Part shown: positions 59,048-64,000 of the stretch, piece after piece
How the letters are laid out: each line of letters begins with the position of its first letter
How positions within the stretch are numbered: position 1 is the stretch's first letter
From: Tomocerus qinae
Lineage: Eukaryota; Arthropoda; Collembola; Entomobryomorpha; Tomoceridae
NCBI GenBank assembly: GCA_020055645.1
Contig: CM034546.1
Coordinates: forward strand, 43,028,001-43,092,000
Direction of reading: 5' to 3'
Length of the DNA: 64,000 nt
Translations under genes and position numbers: made by a program
The notes under the pieces: model-generated
Databases searched by the model: none
Seen by the model: only the letters and a program-made list of their open reading frames with translations
What the model was told of the DNA's origin: nothing

Positions 59048-59479
59048 AAAGGGGATGGCACCAGTCTTATGGAGTTCATGGACCGACAGATCTGAATAGG
59101 ATTAATATATGTTGTAGCCCTATTTTTTCTGACCAAAAGTCATTATTGTCAAAATTCAATATGGGCTATACCGTTTTCGAGATATCTGTGGTCAAAAACT
59201 GCCGTTTTAACGGTAGGGGAGCAATCCGGCAGCCGAAACCCGCAGATTTATTACCTGCCAACCATAGTTATTATAACAATAATCTGCGGGTTTCGGCTGC
59301 CGGATTGCTCCCCTAACGTTAAAAAGGCAGTTTTTGACCACTGATATCTCAAAAACGGTAGCCCATATTGAATTTTGACAATAATGACTTTTGGTCAGAA
59401 AAAATAGGGCTACAACATATATTAATCCTATTCAGATCTGTCGGTCCATGAACTCCATAAGACTGGTGCCATCCCCTTT
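59048..59479. repeat. 432-bp near-perfect palindrome
   Basis: Arms of about 200 bp, beginning AAAGGGGATGGCACCAGTCT and ending in its inverse, with only a few mismatches and a loop of about 30 bp near 59250-59280. No target duplication found next to either end. No ORF. Could be a foldback transposon or a recent inverted duplication; its transcript would form a long hairpin. Confidence 0.9.
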
Positions 59480-59489
59480 CGGAACCAGT

Positions 59490-60600
59490 AAAGCAAATGC
59501 TTGAGCTGATATTAAACCTGTCTGAAGCGGACTATGGTATAATACTGCACTTTTTGCGTCATGTCATGTCCTGCTAATCTGACTTTCATTTGACCTAAAA
59601 AGTGTGTTTTGACCAAAATTTATTTCAGCCCAAAAATAACAACTAGCTATTTTCGGCACTTTAATTTTCCAATGAATAGATTATTTTGTATTGGTGGTAA
59701 ATAGTATTAGTATACTATAATACTGTGGTAATACCATATTAGTGCGAAAACGTTAAAGTGGTATTAGTTTTGGCTGATAAAACACTTATAAGCAAATTAT
59801 AGAATAGGAAGCGAAAACTCTTCTTTTGATTATCAGTATAATTGCATGCCATATTATAAACTTACCATTTAAAAAAGTTATGGCGATCTCATATTGTCAT
59901 GACCGTAATTGTAAAACGGAGATTTAATTTCCCTACATACAAGTTCCCAGCCAGTTTCCACTGATTTTATTTTATGATTGTGTTGGTAGTTGGTTTCAAA
60001 TTTTTAAACAAATCTTCAGTAGCACCCGTTTATAATAAACTACCACATAATAGTGACGAAAAAAGCAGCATTAAATTCGTGCTACAAAACGTTTTGCTTT
60101 ATAAAGACAAAGACTTCTACTTATTACCTAGCAGATTACACTTTTGCAGCGTGATTAGCCAAGTTATTCGTGTCCTCTGTAAAACCAAAGGGAATTTATT
60201 TATATTATTTAATAGGTTTGTATAATGATGCCTTCGAACAACATAATTGTGGGGAACTCAAACCATTATAGAAAACACCAACTGTAAAATTAGGGAAACC
60301 AATTAACGTTTTCAATTATGTATCCCAAAGCATACCTTTGTATGTAAAATTTAGTACATATAATTTAGTATACAATGTCATACACCACCATACACAGTAA
60401 TACTATCTATTTTTAGCTCTCCCTTACAAAAGTCATGTGTGTGCCATACAAATTCCTATATTTTCCTTTTACTAATTGCTTTCCCAATTAACATTATGAT
60501 TTAAGTCCAGCATTTAAAAATCCATAAGACCGTTAAAGAAATTCCTGTCAAACGCATTTTCCCACAATCCCATTTCTCTGCTGATAATGGAACGAATTGC
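59490..60600. other. Intergenic stretch
   Basis: An 83-codon frame at 59974-60225 has no recognisable feature. No other P450 exon was found here on the plus strand. Confidence 0.3.
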
Positions 60601-60637
60601 TTCACATTCACATACAAATCTGCACGGAAGAATATAT

Positions 60638-60768
60638 CGTCCCTTAAGGATCAAAAAAGCCTGTATCCACTTTCAGATTGGTGGACGAATAAGCCTAAAT
60701 CCACTTTTTGTTTGGTGGACGAATAAGCCTAAATCCATTTTTTGTTTGGTGGACGAATAAGCCTATAT
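60638..60768. mobile_element. Left-end fragment of the CGTCCCTTAAGG MITE
   Basis: Begins CGTCCCTTAAGGAT after ATAT, as at 54101, and carries three units of about 37 bp (GGTGGACGAATAAGCCTA...). The spacer and right end are missing. It stops where the P450 exon fragment starts. Confidence 0.75.
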
Positions 60769-60975
60769 CCAATTCTCATGCCTTTTTCTGTTGGAAAACG
60801 AGCTTGTATTGGGGAATCATTAGCCAGAGATGAACATTTCCTTTTCCTTATTAGCATTTTTCAAAGATTTAATATTCAAGTAGACCCCAACTCACCTAAA
60901 CCTTCTCTTGAACCAACATTTAGGGGAGCTATGGCTCTGAAAGAATACAAAGTGGTCACCGAAGATCGATTTTGA
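60764..60975 (+). pseudogene. Cytochrome P450 heme-binding exon fragment
   Basis: About 70 codons, starting PILMPFSVGKRACIGESLAR, which holds the heme-ligand motif FxxGxRxCxG (the Cys is the axial ligand), then the C-terminal strand region to TGA 60973-60975. It resembles the last exon of the minus-strand P450 at 61834. The preceding part, including the PERF region, is replaced by the MITE fragment at 60638-60768, and no upstream exon was found. Broken. Confidence 0.75.
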
Positions 60976-60979
60976 AAGA

Positions 60980-61830
60980 TATCTCCATTGAAACTTAACT
61001 AATTGACTATTGTAAGTATATCTTTATCAGTTGTTTTGTACGAGAACAGGAAATTAAGGAAATTGTATTACAACCAATATTAACATTGTAAACAATGTAA
61101 TTCCAATTTCTGTCAAGGACTAATGCTTTAATGATGAGCTTTACTGCACCATTAATTATATACGAAGAGAATTATACCTATGAATGAAAAGTGAATGAAT
61201 AAAAAGTTTCAAATTACAGCAATGATCTAAAAGCAATAAATTAACTGGCATTCCATATTTTTTGTAGATGTGATATATTATTATGTTTAGGCAAGTGGAA
61301 ATTACTGGATACTATAACTTCTGAATATCCATGCTGCAAAAATATCTTTTCAAAAAAACTGAACCAAAAAGACGATATTAATAAATATTACCAAAATTAG
61401 TAGTGTTTGGAGAAATAACAAGAATTTTCAAAAAATGATGTCTAAGTCCAATAGATCGATCACGAATATGCCAACTTTGATGTTGGGAAGTGTGTAGAGT
61501 AATGTCAATGTAATAGCATGAGAAAGAATCTTGCTATTCATCTCTTAAATGTAAAGGATGTAAATTATTAACCAAATAACTTGTTTATGCAACCACAACC
61601 ACAATTAATGTGCTATGAGCAATTTAAATTTTTATTTCGAGAAAACAAAACAGGTGACGTTTTACGAGTAACAGAATAAAAACAAAATGAAACATTGATA
61701 ATGTAATAGCCCCAATACTTTACAAAGATTTATGGATAAGTATGCAAATAATACAAAAAATTCAAGAAATTAAAATTAAAAGTGAAAATATTAAAATCAG
61801 GGATAATTTGTGTGAAATATTGTTAAAACC
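60980..61830. other. Intergenic stretch between the two P450 sequences
   Basis: No supported feature; contains the 3' ends of both convergent P450 sequences. Confidence 0.3.
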
Positions 61831-61833
61831 GGT

Positions 61834-63797
61834 TTACAACTCATTGAAGACAACTTTAAATGGCTGAGGAGCTAAAAGAAAGCCAAGTTTTGGCTCTAGT
61901 GTGACTATTTCCACAGATGGATCTGGAATAACTTCAAACCGTTGAAAAATCGACGTCAGAAATAAAAATATAGTATCTCGAGCTAAAGATTCTCCAACAC
62001 AGATTCTCTTTCCAACGGAGAATGCCATCAGAGAATCATGCTTTTTCACACATTGTCCATTCTCATCTAGGAATCTTTCTGGGCGGAAGTTATCCGGGTC
62101 ATTCCATATTGCTGGGTCGTGGTGTACAGCTGTTGGTAGAAAACATTAAGTTTTTGTAAACATTTTAATACATCTGTTTTGTTATTTCTCTGAATACTTT
62201 ACCGTATGTATTAGAAAGAACGCCACAACCCTTCGGAATACGATATCCATGGAATTCTGTGTCCGACATTGTGAAGTGCATTACTCCAATGGGAATGATA
62301 CTTGACTTCCTTAATATTTCCATTATTAAAGCTTCGGTGTAGGGCATACTAAAAAAGCAATTCATTTTGCACCAAAATGAAAATTACGTTAAAGTAAAAA
62401 ACCTAACGAAAAGTTCATGACTCACTTGAATCTGTTTTCTAGGGAAGGAAGTTTGCTCTTTCCTACAACTCGATCGATTTCAGCACGGAATCTCTTTTGA
62501 ATATCCTGATGTTGGCTTAAGTACAGAACAGCCCATTGTAGAGTACTATATAAACATGAAATTTTCTAAATTCGCAACTTAAAATATTTCAATGGTTTTC
62601 AATGCTTTCCGCGTCGATTTAACTAAAATGAATAACATTGTCCACAAACCTAGATGTTGTATCAGACCCAGCGTTAAACATATCCCCGATAACAGCAACT
62701 AACTGTTTCTCTGATTGAAAAAATTGATAATTGATTTTTTTAAATCGGTAAATTGAAATGACAATTGAGAATTCCTAATTTACCTCCCACTTCCTTATAA
62801 AAACTGGAAGATGGATCAGAAGTCTTGCGAATTTCGTCCAGATAGGAATCGATTAAATCTCTGGGGTTGTTTTCCTCAAACCTTTTCTTGTGCTCCGCTA
62901 TTTGCTCCCTGAAATAACTTCGAAGAGAAATGCACAAATCGTTGAATGCTTTCCAGCCTGAAATAACAGGAAATCGTTGTGCTACTGAAGGAAAGAATGC
63001 TACGATTGGCTTAACAGAGACTTCGGCAAATACACTAAAGCATTTAAAAAGAAAGGCAATCTTTAAACATCAATTATTCGAGTTTTACACGATTTTACTA
63101 ATTTTTAAACTTAATTCTTACTCGTTGGCTTGTTTTAGAAGACCAAGAAGTTTGGGGTCATCATGGCTGTGGCGAATTCCTAATTTTAAAAAATTGAGTT
63201 TGAAAATATATCGTAAATCTACAACGTTTATTTTATTATAACCAAATTATATTGAACAATTTTATTGAGAAATAGATTTAAGATGATGTACAAAAAGCAG
63301 GTAAGTATCTAGAGGGAGTGGGAATACAATTCCCCTCTAAATGTGAAAAAAAGGGATTTTTTTTCTTAAAAAGGGTAAACTCGGATTCATGTAAGACATT
63401 GGTTGGCGACACAGCCGAACATTGAACTTGACCATTTTTTATCTCCCTTATTAACAAGGCCAACTAACCTCCCGACTTTTGGTTTTCTTTTAATATTATT
63501 CGGCGTGTTTCCCTAAGAATCCCTCGGTCAAATTCCTGGATACATACGTGGCATAAAAGTATTAAAAACGAGAATTACCTGTAACAATTTGCCATAATGA
63601 GTTGAGAACGGCTAAACTAAATTTCTTTTGGACCAGCACAGGTGTCCCTGCTTCTTTCTGAAATCCTTCAATTGTTTCGTTCACTTCTTCCATTATCATA
63701 TTTTCCATAGACTTCCTTCCAAACCCGAAATCTCGAAGATTTCTTAAAACAAAACGTCTTTGTTCTATCCACGTAGATCCGTCGCTGCTTACTATAC
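61834..63797 (-). CDS. Cytochrome P450, clan-2-like, 5' end outside the window
   Basis: Heme monooxygenase, probably in the endoplasmic reticulum. Seven exons with GT/AG ends and matching phases: 63579-63797, 63122-63179, 62784-63034, 62650-62710, 62426-62545, 62203-62348, 61834-62129 (about 383 codons). Motifs in order: SDGSTWIEQRRFVLRNLRDF (C helix), FNAGSDTTSSTLQWAVLYL (I helix, AGxDTT), EILR (ExxR, K helix), NFRPERFLD (PERF), FSVGKRICVGE (heme Cys loop). These fit CYP2-clan insect P450s. The first exons, with the membrane anchor, are expected beyond 64000. The fragment at 63800-64000 has no clear P450 exon. Substrate unknown. Confidence 0.85.
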
Positions 63798-64000
63798 CTA
63801 TTTTGTCAAATTAAGATGGAATGCATTTTACCATTAGCCTTAAACCAAAAGCTTTCGTCAAACAATAATGAGGAAAAAACCTAGTGGCAGCATTAATGAC
63901 AAAAGCAGTGGCAACAATAATGAGGAAATTTTTGAGAAAAGATATTCCACTTTTGGGTGGATTAAGTAAAACCAAGAATAAAAACTTGCCATTTTTTCCA

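Noticed and set aside
63800-64000. Possible P450 N-terminal exon at the right edge
   Set aside because: Hydrophobic frames exist on the minus strand, but no PPGP-type motif or clear splice link to the exon at 63579-63797 could be seen.

Overview
The window is AT-rich animal DNA with short spliced introns (about 50-150 bp unless invaded by a transposon). Its gene content is a lysosomal glucosylceramidase, insect-type gustatory-receptor-like genes, divergent single-exon ionotropic receptors, small four-TM proteins and a clan-2-like cytochrome P450. This points to an arthropod; a springtail or other basal hexapod is my guess, but that is inference and not proven by the sequence.

Layout. 0-2 kb: MULE transposase fragment and a 3'-truncated gustatory-receptor-like gene (Gr1). 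2-5.8 kb: several inverted-repeat elements. 5.9-7.75 kb: an intact three-exon glucosylceramidase. 8.48-9.1 kb: two adjacent 300-bp palindromic MITEs. 10.5-32 kb: two copies of a duplicated unit, each with an ionotropic receptor (IR-A frameshifted, IR-B intact) followed by a small four-TM gene (TM4-1, TM4-2), plus a partial third copy at 20.2-21.7 kb. 32-41 kb: foldback and tandem repeats, then two more broken gustatory-receptor-like genes (Gr2, Gr3). 41.3-42.4 kb: an open reading frame made of an 8-residue repeat. 43.2-46.1 kb: a PIF/Harbinger transposon with an intact transposase and a frameshifted Myb-like partner. 48-50 kb: intact IR-C. 51-52.7 kb: TM4-3, with a hAT MITE in an intron. 54.1-54.6 kb: a further inverted-repeat MITE. 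54.7-57.6 kb: IR-D, split by an 803-bp hAT-type insertion. 59.05-59.48 kb: a 432-bp near-perfect palindrome. 60.6-64 kb: an orphan P450 heme-binding exon, and a multi-exon P450 gene running off the right edge.

How it fits together. This is a chemosensory and detoxification neighbourhood growing by tandem duplication and eroding by small indels and transposon insertion. All three gustatory-receptor-like genes are broken, and two of four ionotropic receptors are broken. The four-TM gene lies beside an ionotropic receptor in each of three duplication units. Five insertions carry 8-bp target-site duplications typical of hAT elements. One of them sits in a receptor exon. Another appears to supply the 5' splice site of TM4-2. 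A third has a duplicated empty site elsewhere in the window. All exon joins were made by eye from splice consensus and reading phase.
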